Assembly (NCBI GenBank): GCA_964447535.1
Contig: CAYUST010000010.1
Coordinates: 1-46,848 of the forward strand
DNA from: CAYUST01 sp964447535
GTDB taxonomy: Bacteria; Patescibacteriota; Gracilibacteria; Absconditabacterales; Absconditicoccaceae
DNA length: 46,848 nt
Reading direction: 5' to 3'
Below the pieces are notes generated by a model. It did no database searches and had not been told where the DNA came from. It worked only from the letters and a program-made list of their open reading frames with translations. Made by a program: the position numbers and the translations under genes. Positions 38,388 through 46,848 of the stretch are shown one piece after another (position 1 is the first letter of the stretch; each line of letters starts with the position of its first letter).

Positions 38388-40511
38388 CTACCCTTCTACA
38401 TCTACTGCTCTCACCTTGCCAGCACCGATTCTTTCTTTGATGATAGCGTCAGCGATAGCATTTGGTACTTGTTCGTAGGTAGCAAATTGCATACTATAGT
38501 TAGCTCTTCCCTGAGAAAGAGATCTGAGTGTAGTAGCATACCCAAACATCTCTGACAAAGGAACTTTGACGTTGATGATTGTAGCGGTGCCTCTTTGTTC
38601 TTGTCCTTCAATTCTTCCTCTTCTTGAACTCAAATCTCCCATCACATCACCTACATAGTCTTCTGGTGTAGTGACTTCTACATCCATGATAGGCTCGAGC
38701 AATTGCGGAGATGCTTTGAGGAAAGCGTCCTTGAACGCAGCATAGGTAGCTACCTTGAAGGAGATTTCAGATGAATCCACTTCATGATACGAACCATCAT
38801 ACACAGCTACTCTCACACCAATAACTGGATATCCTGCCAAAATACCTTTAGCCATAGTTTCTTTGGCACCCTTGTCGATTGCTGGGACGAACTCTCTTGG
38901 AATCACACCACCGACAATCTCATTCTTGAATTCATAATTGACGGGCACGCCATGTTCATCTTTGAGGTCTCTGATGTTTTCAAGTCTCAACAATACGTGA
39001 CCATATTGACCACGACCACCTGTTTGTCTCTTGAACACACCCTCACCTTCTGAGGTATTTTGAATTGCTTCTCTGTAGGAAACCTGTGGGTTACCAGTAT
39101 TTACTTCTACTTTGTGCTCTCTCTTGAGTCTATCAACGATAATTTCTAGATGCAACTCTCCCATACCTGCAATAATCGTTTGTCCTGTTTCTTCATCTGA
39201 GAAGTATTTGAATGAGGGATCCTCATCTCCGAGTTTACTCAAACCAATACCCAATTTTTCTTGATCTTTCTTGGAAACAGGTTCAACTGCCAATGAAATA
39301 ACTGGCTCTGGGAAAGACATTTGCTCGAGAATAACGGGATCTTTCATATCACACAAGGTGTGTCCTGTCTTGGTGTTTTTGAGTCCCAAGAACGCACAAA
39401 TGTGTCCTTCTGAAATCTCTTTGATTTCTTCTCTCTTGTTGGAGTGCATGAGCAACAAACGTCCAATTCTTTCTCTTTCACCTGTCAAAGGATTGAGTAA
39501 TGTGTCTCCTGATTTGATCGTACCTGAATATACTCTGACGTAGGTCAATGTACCTACGAATGGGTCTGTCATAATCTTGAATGCAATAGCAGAAGCAGGA
39601 TCATTTCTCCCTGGTGCTCTACTTACTTCTTCACCCGTATCTGGGTTGAGACCCTTGATGGCTCCTCTATCGATTGGACTTGGCAAATAATCAACTACTG
39701 CATCGAGCACGAGTTGTACACCCGCATTTTTGAGTGATGATCCACACAAGATTGGATAGAGCGTATTTTTGATTACGCCTTTTCTAATTGCCTGCTTGAT
39801 AAGTGTATTGGGAATCTCAGCTCCTTCCAAGAATTTTTCTGCGAGCTCATCATCGTATGCAGAGAGCTTATCGATCATTTCTTCTCTCGCCATCTTAGCT
39901 TCATCGATCATTTCTTCTGGGATATCTTGTTCTACTTGTTGTTCACCATGATCACCACTGAACGTATAGCATCTCATGCCTACGAGATCCACGATACCTC
40001 TAAATTCAGAGGCAGTTCCCCATGGGAGCTGGATAGGTACCGCATTTTTTGTAAGTTTTTTATAGATTGATTCGACAGACATTTTGAAGTCTGCACCGAG
40101 TTTGTCCATTTTGTTGACGAATGCAATTCTCGGAACTCCGTATTTGTCAGCCTGTCTCCAAACGGTCTCAGATTGTGGCTCTACACCTTGTGATCCATCA
40201 AACACTGCTACACCACCATCCAATACACGCAACGAACGCTCTACTTCGACGGTGAAGTCTACGTGTCCAGGTGTGTCAATAATATTGATATGTGTATCAT
40301 TCCAAAAACATGCTGTCGTAGCAGAAGTAATAGTAATACCTCTTTCTCTCTCTTGCTCCATCCAGTCCATTTCTGCTGCACCATCGTGCACTTCTCCAAT
40401 TTTGTGTTTTCTACCCGTGTAAAACAAAATTCTTTCGGTAGTAGTTGTTTTTCCCGCATCAATATGAGCGATAATACCAATATTACGCACTTGGTCCAAC
40501 GGTTTACTCAT
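38388..40511 (-). CDS. fusA: translation elongation factor G
   Basis: GTPase that drives ribosomal translocation. All family marks are present: AHIDAGKTTTTERIL (P-loop), RGITITSA, DTPGHVDF, NKMDKLGAD, then domains II to V with SEGEGVFKRQTGGRGQYG and the SRRGRIEGQEQRG segment. Length is about 707 residues, as usual. Start chosen at ATG 40511 to match the normal spacing to RNIGI; ATG 40520 in the same frame is possible. The gene has about 65 glycines and not one UGA, in contrast to its neighbours. It stops with TAG and converges on copA. Confidence 0.98.
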   Translation of the reverse strand: MSKPLDQVRNIGIIAHIDAGKTTTTERILFYTGRKHKIGEVHDGAAEMDWMEQERERGITITSATTACFWNDTHINIIDTPGHVDFTVEVERSLRVLDGGVAVFDGSQGVEPQSETVWRQADKYGVPRIAFVNKMDKLGADFKMSVESIYKKLTKNAVPIQLPWGTASEFRGIVDLVGMRCYTFSGDHGEQQVEQDIPEEMIDEAKMAREEMIDKLSAYDDELAEKFLEGAEIPNTLIKQAIRKGVIKNTLYPILCGSSLKNAGVQLVLDAVVDYLPSPIDRGAIKGLNPDTGEEVSRAPGRNDPASAIAFKIMTDPFVGTLTYVRVYSGTIKSGDTLLNPLTGERERIGRLLLMHSNKREEIKEISEGHICAFLGLKNTKTGHTLCDMKDPVILEQMSFPEPVISLAVEPVSKKDQEKLGIGLSKLGDEDPSFKYFSDEETGQTIIAGMGELHLEIIVDRLKREHKVEVNTGNPQVSYREAIQNTSEGEGVFKRQTGGRGQYGHVLLRLENIRDLKDEHGVPVNYEFKNEIVGGVIPREFVPAIDKGAKETMAKGILAGYPVIGVRVAVYDGSYHEVDSSEISFKVATYAAFKDAFLKASPQLLEPIMDVEVTTPEDYVGDVMGDLSSRRGRIEGQEQRGTATIINVKVPLSEMFGYATTLRSLSQGRANYSMQFATYEQVPNAIADAIIKERIGAGKVRAVDVEG

Positions 40512-40573
40512 GGTGTACATATAAAAATAGATAAAAAAGCAATCAGGTCCAACAGCAACCTTTTTCTTTAAAC

Positions 40574-40620
40574 AAAAAAAGAGCTATATCCGCCCCACTA
40601 TAGGGAAAACGAGCTCTTTT
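40574..40620 (-). terminator. hairpin terminator after the thioredoxin-like gene
   Basis: On the minus strand AAAAGAGCTCG ... AGCTCTTTTTTT, a long hairpin ending in T7, 33 bp after the TAG at 40653. Confidence 0.7.
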
Positions 40621-40652
40621 GCAAGGCAGGATAGCCAAAATACTCCTGATGA

Positions 40653-41219
40653 CTAGTTTGTCGCCAAGAGTCCTTCAATCAGGGTTGCTACCTCTTCGAT
40701 AGTCCCCGTTCCTCAGCATTCTTTACTCACAAGCTTCCCAGAACTGTCCAATACCACCCACGTCGGGAACATATCACAAGATTCCTGAGTAAATGATTCG
40801 TAGGTCATGATCTCAAAAGGCACTTGGGGAAGGAGGGTATCGAACTTCTGGGTATCGAAATTCATGGTAAACAATTGTACATTAATTTGTCCTGAAAATG
40901 GCTCCAAGAGAAGTCTTTCTGCTTGTGGAATCTTTTCTCTACAATACGCACAGTATTTACCTGCTCGTCGCAAAAAACTTGGCTTCCCTGTCAACTGCTG
41001 AGGAGTTGCAATCTGTCCTTGCACGAAATGCTCCGGCAAAGGCGAAGGTATGTCTTTGTCAGCCATATCTGCAATCTTGCAGCCAGCTCCTCCGTCCATA
41101 CCACACGTATCAGCTACTTTCTCAGTGTCTGTAGGTTGATCTATCATACGAATACCTGGTGCCAAAACAAAAAGTCCAACTACACATCCAATAATGAATC
41201 CTACTCCGATCTTCAACAT
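40653..41219 (-). CDS. membrane-anchored thioredoxin-like protein, 188 aa
   Basis: The N-terminal hydrophobic helix (residues 3-23, IGVGFIIGCVVGLFVLAPG) acts as signal anchor; a Cys-containing spacer follows (DTCGMDGGAGCK). From about residue 75 there is a thioredoxin-like domain: KPSFLRRAGKYCAYCREK with the redox CAYC pair, then FDTQKFDTLL, PFEIMTYESF and MFPTWVVLDSSGKLV with the cis-Pro position. One UGA is read as Gly (KECGGTGT). It is expected to carry out disulfide exchange outside the cytoplasm. The extra cysteines near the anchor might bind metal or form a second pair. It lies just downstream of gatC on the same strand. Confidence 0.87.
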
Positions 41220-41243
41220 ATGCTGTTTAAAAAATATATAAAA

Positions 41244-41537
41244 TTAGCCGTTATCTAGACTCTCTCCCGTTTTGACGACAATCTGCCCCTGGACGATGGG
41301 GTGTGTGGTGGTAGCCAGCAATCCATCCGGCTCGGCATACGCCTCACCAGTGCTACGCGGTTGCAACACCATCTCTCCTTCACTACTCTCCCCACTTGCC
41401 TCGTCAATCGGACATTGTTGTACTTGAGCAACAAAAGCCAATACTTGGTCCATTTTGGCCAAAAATGCAGCTTCTTTGTCAGGAGCTATTTTGATTGCAG
41501 CCAAACGACTCAAATGAGCTAGTTGTTGTGCGTCCAT
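41244..41537 (-). CDS. gatC: Asp/Glu-tRNA amidotransferase subunit C
   Basis: A 97-residue GatC-like protein, the small subunit of GatCAB, which converts misacylated Glu-tRNA(Gln) or Asp-tRNA(Asn) into the correct form. The pattern HLSRLAAIKIAPDKEAAFLA, then MDQVLAFVAQVQQ, then CPIDEASG, and a proline-rich C-terminus follow the family. Start at ATG 41537 (MDAQQLAHL) rather than the upstream TTG. gatA and gatB are not in the window. A UAA stop ends it, 24 bp before the thioredoxin-like gene. Confidence 0.9.
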   Translation of the reverse strand: MDAQQLAHLSRLAAIKIAPDKEAAFLAKMDQVLAFVAQVQQCPIDEASGESSEGEMVLQPRSTGEAYAEPDGLLATTTHPIVQGQIVVKTGESLDNG

Positions 41538-41664
41538 GCATACATAAATGAGACAAAACTGTTTGTAATAGGGAGAATATAGAGGTTTTTCACAAAAATA
41601 CAAGTCATCATGCTAAATGCAACGCCTGGGTCCTAGAGGGAAGCACATTTTATCGGTCCATTTT

Positions 41665-41693
41665 TTGCATTTTGACACGGTTTCTCCTATACT
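41665..41693 (+). promoter_or_regulatory. promoter of the type IV secretion-like pair
   Basis: TTGCAT (41665-41670), 17-bp spacer, TATACT (41688-41693), 29 bp before ATG 41722. Confidence 0.72.
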
Positions 41694-41721
41694 TACCATG
41701 TCTTCATATTCCTAAAACTCT

Positions 41722-43743
41722 ATGCTCGAAAAAATGCGTAATCAGGTCTACGATACTGATTACACCAAAGTGATTAGACAAGGGGGAGCTCCAGTTGTTG
41801 ACTGGCAAAAAGTGACTCCTACGGACACCAGAGGATGGTTCGATAGATTTATCGATTTCTTTTTGCAAATTCATCGCAAAGATGGTGTGATCAAAGAACC
41901 AGAAAAACATACGAACCTCCAGTGAAATAGTTTGGATGAGCAACTCAAATCACTCCTTGCCCTCCCCGATGAACAATACGATGAAAACCTTCTCACACCT
42001 CAGATCAGAAAATACGTCATGGATGTCGAAAAAGAATACGTCAGTACCCTCCAAGACTACAAAACACATATCTCCCCGAGCTACCGAGAAGTACAACCCG
42101 GACAATTCTCCCTGAGTTGAATACTCGGCAAAACCTATTATGCTACGAGCTATCCCTCATATATAGACTTTTTGTGGACGAGAGAGATGCTCAACTATTT
42201 CGCGAAATGGGATATGAGTTGGTTTATCTATCCAGCAGAAGATACGGTGATTTTGAGTATGCTCAAAAGAAGATCTACTCAGCTCAAAGCGGAGATTTCT
42301 ACTGCGGTCCAAAAAGGCATCACCTACGACACAGAGATTGATATAGAACACAGAGATGTCGAAGATATCAGACAAAAACTTGCAACTCGTGAAGAAAGAT
42401 ATTTTGAAACGAGTTTCTACACCACGATCTATGAACACGATGCTGAAAAACTTCGTGAAGAATCCAAAAAATTTGAACAAAAAATTGGTGGCTATGGTGT
42501 ACGTATGAAACAGGCAACCCAGAGAATGGATGAAGGACAAGTAGCAACGATGCCTCTGTGTATAGACGATCTCAATATCCCCAGAAGCATGGTTTCGACG
42601 TCACTTGGTGGTTCATTCCCCTTTATATCCAATGATTTGATCGAAAATTCCGGGATCTTGTATGGTCTCAATCTCCACACAGGATCATTGGTGATCTTCG
42701 ATAGATTTGCTAATAGGTTGCCCAATGCGAATAGTATCATCCTCGCGACTTCAGGTGCGTGAAAATCGTTTTCGGTCAAACTAGAAATTTTGAGATATCT
42801 TCTGCTCGGTATTGAAGTCATTGTCATTGATCCTGAGAACGAATACAAATCACTGACGGAAAAAGTCGGTGGTAGTTATATCAATATTTCGATCAATTCA
42901 CAAAATCATATCAATCCTTTTGATCTTCCCCCAAAAATTGAAGATGTAGAATATGGCAAAGGAGATCTGCTCAGATCACAAATTCTCAATCTCATTTGAT
43001 TGATGCATGTGTTGCTCTGAGGCATGACGCCTGCTGAGGAAGCGCTGATTGACAAAGCACTCCAGGCGACCTATGCGCTCAAAGAAATCACCCTAGATAC
43101 GGATGATACCACAGGCAAAACCTATCCTATCATGGAAGATCTCTTGCATGTACTCGAAGGTATGGCAGGAGGAGATGATATGGCACTCAAGCTCAGCAAG
43201 TATGTAACAGGAACATTTGCGAAACTCTTCAATAGTCCAACTAATATTGATCTCAATACGCAGCTCACGACCTTTAGTATTAGAGATATCGAAGACGCGC
43301 TCAAAACGCCAGCAATGTTTAATGTACTCAATTATATCTGGACCAAAGTAAGATCACAGAAGAAAAAGAGATTACTCGTGATTGATGAAGCATGGATTAT
43401 GATGCAGTCAGAAGTGGCTTCAAGTTTCTTGTACCAGTTGGTCAAGAGAGCAAGAAAATATGGACTTGGTATCACCACGATCACACAGGATGTAGAAGAC
43501 TTTGTGAATAGTAAATATGGCAAACCGATTGTCTCCAATGCGTCCTTGCAACTCCTCCTCAAACAATCTACCTCTTCGATCAAAGCACTCGAAGCTGCGT
43601 TTGGATTGTCTGAAGCAGAGAAACAAAAACTGGTTGCAGCCAACATTGGTGAAGGATTATTCTTTGCTGGCAATCAACACGTAGCAGTCAAAATTCTCGC
43701 TTCTCCTGACGAAAAAGATTTTATCAATACCACAATTGCCTAA
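41722..43743 (+). CDS. virB4: type IV secretion ATPase of the VirB4/TraC family
   Basis: Membrane-associated ATPase that energises type IV secretion or conjugative pili. 673 residues. Walker A is ATSGAGKSF, in which UGA encodes Gly347, the invariant glycine before the Lys. Walker B is LLVIDEAW with Asp555 and Glu556. Downstream motifs GLGITTITQDVEDF and LLKQSTSSIKALEAAFGLS match the family C-terminus. UGA occurs at about five further Gly positions. The last codon overlaps the start of the next gene (TAATG), so the two are translationally linked. CPR genomes often keep only VirB4 plus a few membrane subunits, which fits here. Partners such as VirB11 and VirD4 are not seen. Confidence 0.93.
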
Positions 43744-44717
43744 TGAAAAAATGGCTCTTGCGTATCTGATTTTCATTCTTGTGTATCAGTACACCACTAC
43801 TGAGTTTTGCTGGCAACTTCAATACCGTACTCACTGAAACCGTCAACACCAATAATGAACTTAATCTTTTTGACAGAATTGAAAAGTACACCTTGTCACC
43901 TGGCGCTGAAGGAGTTAGAGATTTCATAGGGTATGTCATGATCAAGATACTCATTCCTGTAGTAGTATGGTGAGGCATTTTTTTAGCAATCATCGGTTTC
44001 TACAAGTTACTCACTACCGATGACGAAAAAGAACAAAAGAAATGATACAATTATATTACCCGAGGCATTGTGGGTATTATGATCATGCTCTCAGCTGGCT
44101 ATGTAGTCAATCAACTTGTAGGAAGTACGTGAGAGCAAGGCATCTTGGGTGGATTAGGCAAAGCTCCTTCGGGCGCAATGCTCGCAGCTGATGTCTATGT
44201 CAAAATTCTTTTTCCTTTTCTCAAGATGTTTATTTTCTTTGTCTTGGGTATTTTGTTTATTATTGCTATCATCAACGCATACAAATATCTTTTTAATCCA
44301 GACAAAGGCGTCCAAGGGAAAAGTCTCAGTATTCTCATTTACACGGTAATGGGATGTTTGGTAATCATCCTCGCAAAATCAATCGTTGAACTCGTCTACG
44401 GTCCCTACGCGGATGTAGTCAACAGTAGTGTCGTCGCCTGAGGAACTGACCTAGGTGGCATTGGTAAAGGCGTACTCAACGATCCGAAAACGCAGTTTGA
44501 AGCACAAGGTTGAGTATATACCGTCATCAATTGGATACTAGGACTCACTACCCTCATCGTCGTGATCATTATTATCATGCAAGGATACTCACTGCTGACT
44601 AATCCCACTGACGAAGATCAAATCAAAAAAATCAAAACCAACATGGGCTATATATTCATCGGTATACTCATCATAGGTGCTGGATATCTGATTACGAATT
44701 TCGTGATTGTAACGTAG
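43743..44717 (+). CDS. polytopic membrane protein of three pilin-like units (VirB2/VirB6-like), 324 aa
   Basis: Starts with a signal peptide-like segment (LLRIGFSFLCISTPLLSFAG). Three times a long helix, a polar loop and a second helix follow: loop 1 YKLLTTDDEKEQKKGYNYI, loop 2 YKYLFNPDKGVQGKSLSIL, loop 3 YSLLTNPTDEDQIKKIKTN, each then G-I/V-rich. The shared loop position and length indicate internal triplication of a two-helix VirB2/TrbC-like unit. UGA is read as Gly in several membrane segments. The start codon overlaps the stop of the VirB4-like gene, implying a shared apparatus. It could form the pilus or the membrane channel. Confidence 0.85.
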
Positions 44718-44725
44718 TTGTCTCT

Positions 44726-44751
44726 GTCATTCTGAACGCAGTGAAGAATCC
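44726..44751. repeat. dispersed repeat fragment (GTCATTCTGAAC type)
   Basis: GTCATTCTGAACGCAGTGAAGAATCC, related to the fragment at 30072. No gene is seen in 44718-44869. Confidence 0.55.
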
Positions 44752-44869
44752 AGGAAACTGTAATCACTATACTGCAAAAGAACTAAAGAAATATACCATT
44801 TTTCTCGCTTCCAATCTCCCTTTTCTTCGCTATAAAGAAGTCACTTTTTGATATATATTCTCAAAACCT

Positions 44870-46258
44870 ATGTCCAACATCGTTCTCGTCTGAGCGGCTG
44901 GCTCTGGCGTAAGTGCATTGGCACAACTCCTCATCGAGCTCGGGTATACAAATATCATTGGTATCGACCCGTATGCACATACGGTAGCTGATCAGGCATG
45001 GTATGCACACATCACACGATATACCGAAATGGGCGTCTACCAGCTCCAATCTACTGATACCGTCATCTATTCTGCTGCGCGAAAAGATGCTCCCGAAGTG
45101 CTTCAAGCAAGTCAGCAAGTCTATGACAACAACAAAAGAGTCTCCATTCCTCGACTTTATTTTCAGTTTGTCGGAGAACTTTCCAAATATCTCACAACGA
45201 TTGCTATCACCGGTACGCACGGCAAAAGCACTACCACCGCGCTCACCGCGCAACTCATGCAAACGCATCATCCCAAGACGGCATGTGTCCTGCTCGGTGC
45301 GTGACTCAGCAAACGAAACGGCAATAACTATCGAGTGAATCCAGCGTATACAGCCCACCTTCGTGACATCATCAATCATATCATTGATCCTCGCGCTCCA
45401 GGAGTAGAAAGCACGATGAAGTCAGCATATTTGATTGTAGAAGCAGACGAATTCAACAAACATTTCTTGTATCTCGATCCTGACTATGCTTGCATCACCA
45501 ATGCAGACCGGGATCACGCAGATATCTATCCGACACGCGAAGACTATCTCGATACGATGCGTCTATTCCTCAGTAAAGTACGTCATCAAGCGTGGATTCC
45601 TCTTGGCGCCAAAGGACAAACAGAACTCCAAGACGCTACCAATCTCGTCATCGTAACCCCCCAAGAAATTCCCTACAAACATCTCCTCCATGGCCACAAC
45701 GAATCCAACGGCTCGCTCGCGCTCGCCGTCACAACTACTACACTCCGTGCAGACAATATCACACTTCCTGATCTCAAGACAACCTTATTAGACTGCACAG
45801 GCATCAGCAGAAGAGCTGAATATTTGGGCATCAGCAAGACATGAGCCAAAGTCTTCAGCGACTATGGCCACCACCCTGCAGAAATAAAAAGTACCTACGC
45901 CTCGTTTCAAAAACAATATCCTGAGAAAAATATCTTTGTAATTTTTCAACCCCACCAAGCACAAAGGACGGTGACATTCTGGGACGAGTTTATTGCTACG
46001 CTGGCAGACATAAAGTATGGCATCATCTATGATATCTATGCAGCGAGAGAAAGCTTCCCGATGCATCTCCCTGATGGTACAGATATTACCTCTCCTACGC
46101 ATCTCGGAGAAACCCTTGCCACGCTTACGCATAAACAATACGCAACCGACCGATCCCAAGTAGATACATTCCTCGCTAGTGCACACCAGGATGATCTTAT
46201 CCTCCTCTTCAGCGCTGGTAATGCGGATTGACTTTTGCGTGCACGAATAAAAGAATAA
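44870..46258 (+). CDS. murC: UDP-N-acetylmuramate--L-alanine ligase
   Basis: Cytoplasmic ligase that adds L-Ala to UDP-MurNAc in peptidoglycan synthesis. Family marks: the N-terminal nucleotide-binding loop VLVGAAGSGVSALA (first Gly is UGA), P-loop GTHGKSTTTA at about 115-124, VEADEFNKHFLY, TNADRDHADIY, GISRRAEYLG, DYGHHPAEI and FQPHQAQRT. UGA encodes Gly in LLGAGLSKRNGN too. Length 462 is normal. No other mur gene is in view. The gene is followed by a palindromic repeat that may also help end transcription. Confidence 0.97.
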
Positions 46259-46267
46259 GGAACGGAT

Positions 46268-46311
46268 ATTCCCCCCTGTCAAGGGGGGATGCCGAAGGCA
46301 GGGGGGTTTTA
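46268..46311 (+). repeat. C/G-rich palindromic repeat, copy, after murC
   Basis: TCCCCCCTGTCAAGGGGGG, then a short GCCGAAGGC hairpin, then GGGGGGTTTTATA. It lies 9 bp past the murC stop and its GGGGGGTTTT end could act as a weak terminator. Confidence 0.82.
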
Positions 46312-46407
46312 TATAAAACTCAAAAACAACGAATCCCGCAGTCAAGCTGGGGGATTGTTTCATCAATCATTCAAATTGTATATACATACAATTTTCATGA
46401 AGATAAA

Positions 46408-46440
46408 ACAAAAAATCCGCACCGGTAAACCGATGCGGAA
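46408..46440 (-). terminator. rho-independent terminator after the 46474-46785 gene
   Basis: On the minus strand CCGCATCGGTTTACCGGTGCGG followed by ATTTTTTG, 34 bp past the TAA at 46474. Confidence 0.85.
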
Positions 46441-46473
46441 CAAAGGGAAAATGTATGGGAATAATATAACTAT

Positions 46474-46785
46474 TTATCTTGGAGGGAAGGCAAATGCCTT
46501 CATACCCTTGAGAGCAATTTCAACGAGTACAGCAGGGAACTGTTTTTGTTCTATTTCGTCCTTGAAAAGCACTGGTGTATGCTTCGTGACGAAATCAATC
46601 ACTTGCTGATAAATTTTTCGGTCGAAAATTGTTCCGTCAGTGTTGAATACCGAAGCAATTTGGTCGCCAAACTCGTTTTTCAATTCCTTACGAATACTCT
46701 CTGTATATAGATCACATACTTCCTGTGTTAGCTTAAATCGGTCCACCATGTAAGCAGGGATGGAAGCAGCATTTTTGAGCAACAA
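46474..46785 (-). CDS. hypothetical protein, about 91-103 aa
   Basis: Not recognised. The frame is open from 46803 to TAA 46474. A TTG at 46785 (read AASIPAYMVDRF) is the likelier start, because a TATTAT-like -10 on the minus strand lies about 40 bp upstream; ATG 46749 is the alternative. The product is helical with many charged residues (EVCDLYTESIRKELKNEF) and a tail ending KAFAFPPR. No UGA. A clear terminator follows, so it is likely a real gene. Confidence 0.66.
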   Translation of the reverse strand: MLLKNAASIPAYMVDRFKLTQEVCDLYTESIRKELKNEFGDQIASVFNTDGTIFDRKIYQQVIDFVTKHTPVLFKDEIEQKQFPAVLVEIALKGMKAFAFPPR

Positions 46786-46848
46786 AAAGAGTGTTCGGAA
46801 TTTCTAAAAACAAAAGAAACTGGATATAATAGGATATTTACACCTATT

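Noticed and set aside
42760..42762. UGA read as tryptophan (table 4)
   Set aside because: It would destroy the Walker A motif of the VirB4-like ATPase and the KPGEK motif of CopA; glycine restores both.

Overview
The window reads as a chromosomal segment of a Patescibacteria/CPR bacterium that uses NCBI translation table 25 (Absconditabacteria/SR1 and Gracilibacteria), in which UGA encodes glycine and only UAA and UAG stop. Inside otherwise intact genes, UGA sits where the family has glycine: the Walker A loop of the VirB4-like ATPase, the KPGEK and GDEVIG motifs of the copper ATPase, the N-terminal nucleotide-binding loop of MurC, the HLHFE neighbourhood of an M23 peptidase, and the GG-DG motif of PrmC. 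The gene models below are therefore read through UGA; with the standard code most would fall apart into fragments. Which of the two phyla is present cannot be decided from this window.

Layout: (1) 1-2943, minus strand: two unrecognised proteins followed by the N-terminal part of an M24 (Xaa-Pro type) aminopeptidase that runs off the window. (2) 3082-4512: prmC, invaded in frame by two copies of a C/G-rich palindromic repeat and interrupted by an artificial 100-N gap, then a pair of structured repeat elements. (3) 4513-27223: about 22 kb dominated by very large, lineage-specific proteins of 503-1671 residues on both strands. One of them, 1243 residues long, carries an M23 (LytM) peptidase domain. 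Many of these genes have a near-consensus sigma70-like promoter, several in divergent pairs with back-to-back -35 boxes. A DUF559-type nuclease gene lies between two copies of the palindromic repeat. (4) 27300-28385: a structured leader, tRNA-Ser(GCU), tRNA-Met(CAU) with a tandemly duplicated 3' end, rpmG and rpsP. (5) 28447-30059: a pilin-like small membrane protein, a Bcp peroxiredoxin and a membrane protein. (6) 30372-33070: another large coiled-coil protein, then a region of tandem hairpins and a probable small RNA. (7) 33133-38320: a copper island of csoR, an HMA/SafE-like/cupredoxin fusion, a beta-propeller protein and a copA ATPase. (8) 38388-41537: fusA, a membrane-anchored thioredoxin-like protein and gatC. 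(9) 41665-44717: a type IV secretion-like pair (VirB4 ATPase and a polytopic protein built of three pilin-like units). (10) 44870-46785: murC and a small unrecognised protein.

Housekeeping genes (translation, peptidoglycan synthesis) surround three accessory themes: copper sensing and export, a reduced type IV secretion/pilus apparatus, and the block of giant proteins. The last is the least explained and most interesting. These proteins lack recognisable signal peptides and mix coiled coils, proline-rich linkers and occasional hydrophobic stretches. A link to the host-attached or predatory lifestyle reported for this clade is only a hypothesis. Several dispersed repeat families, a possible -1 frameshift gene and several candidate structured RNAs are reported separately.
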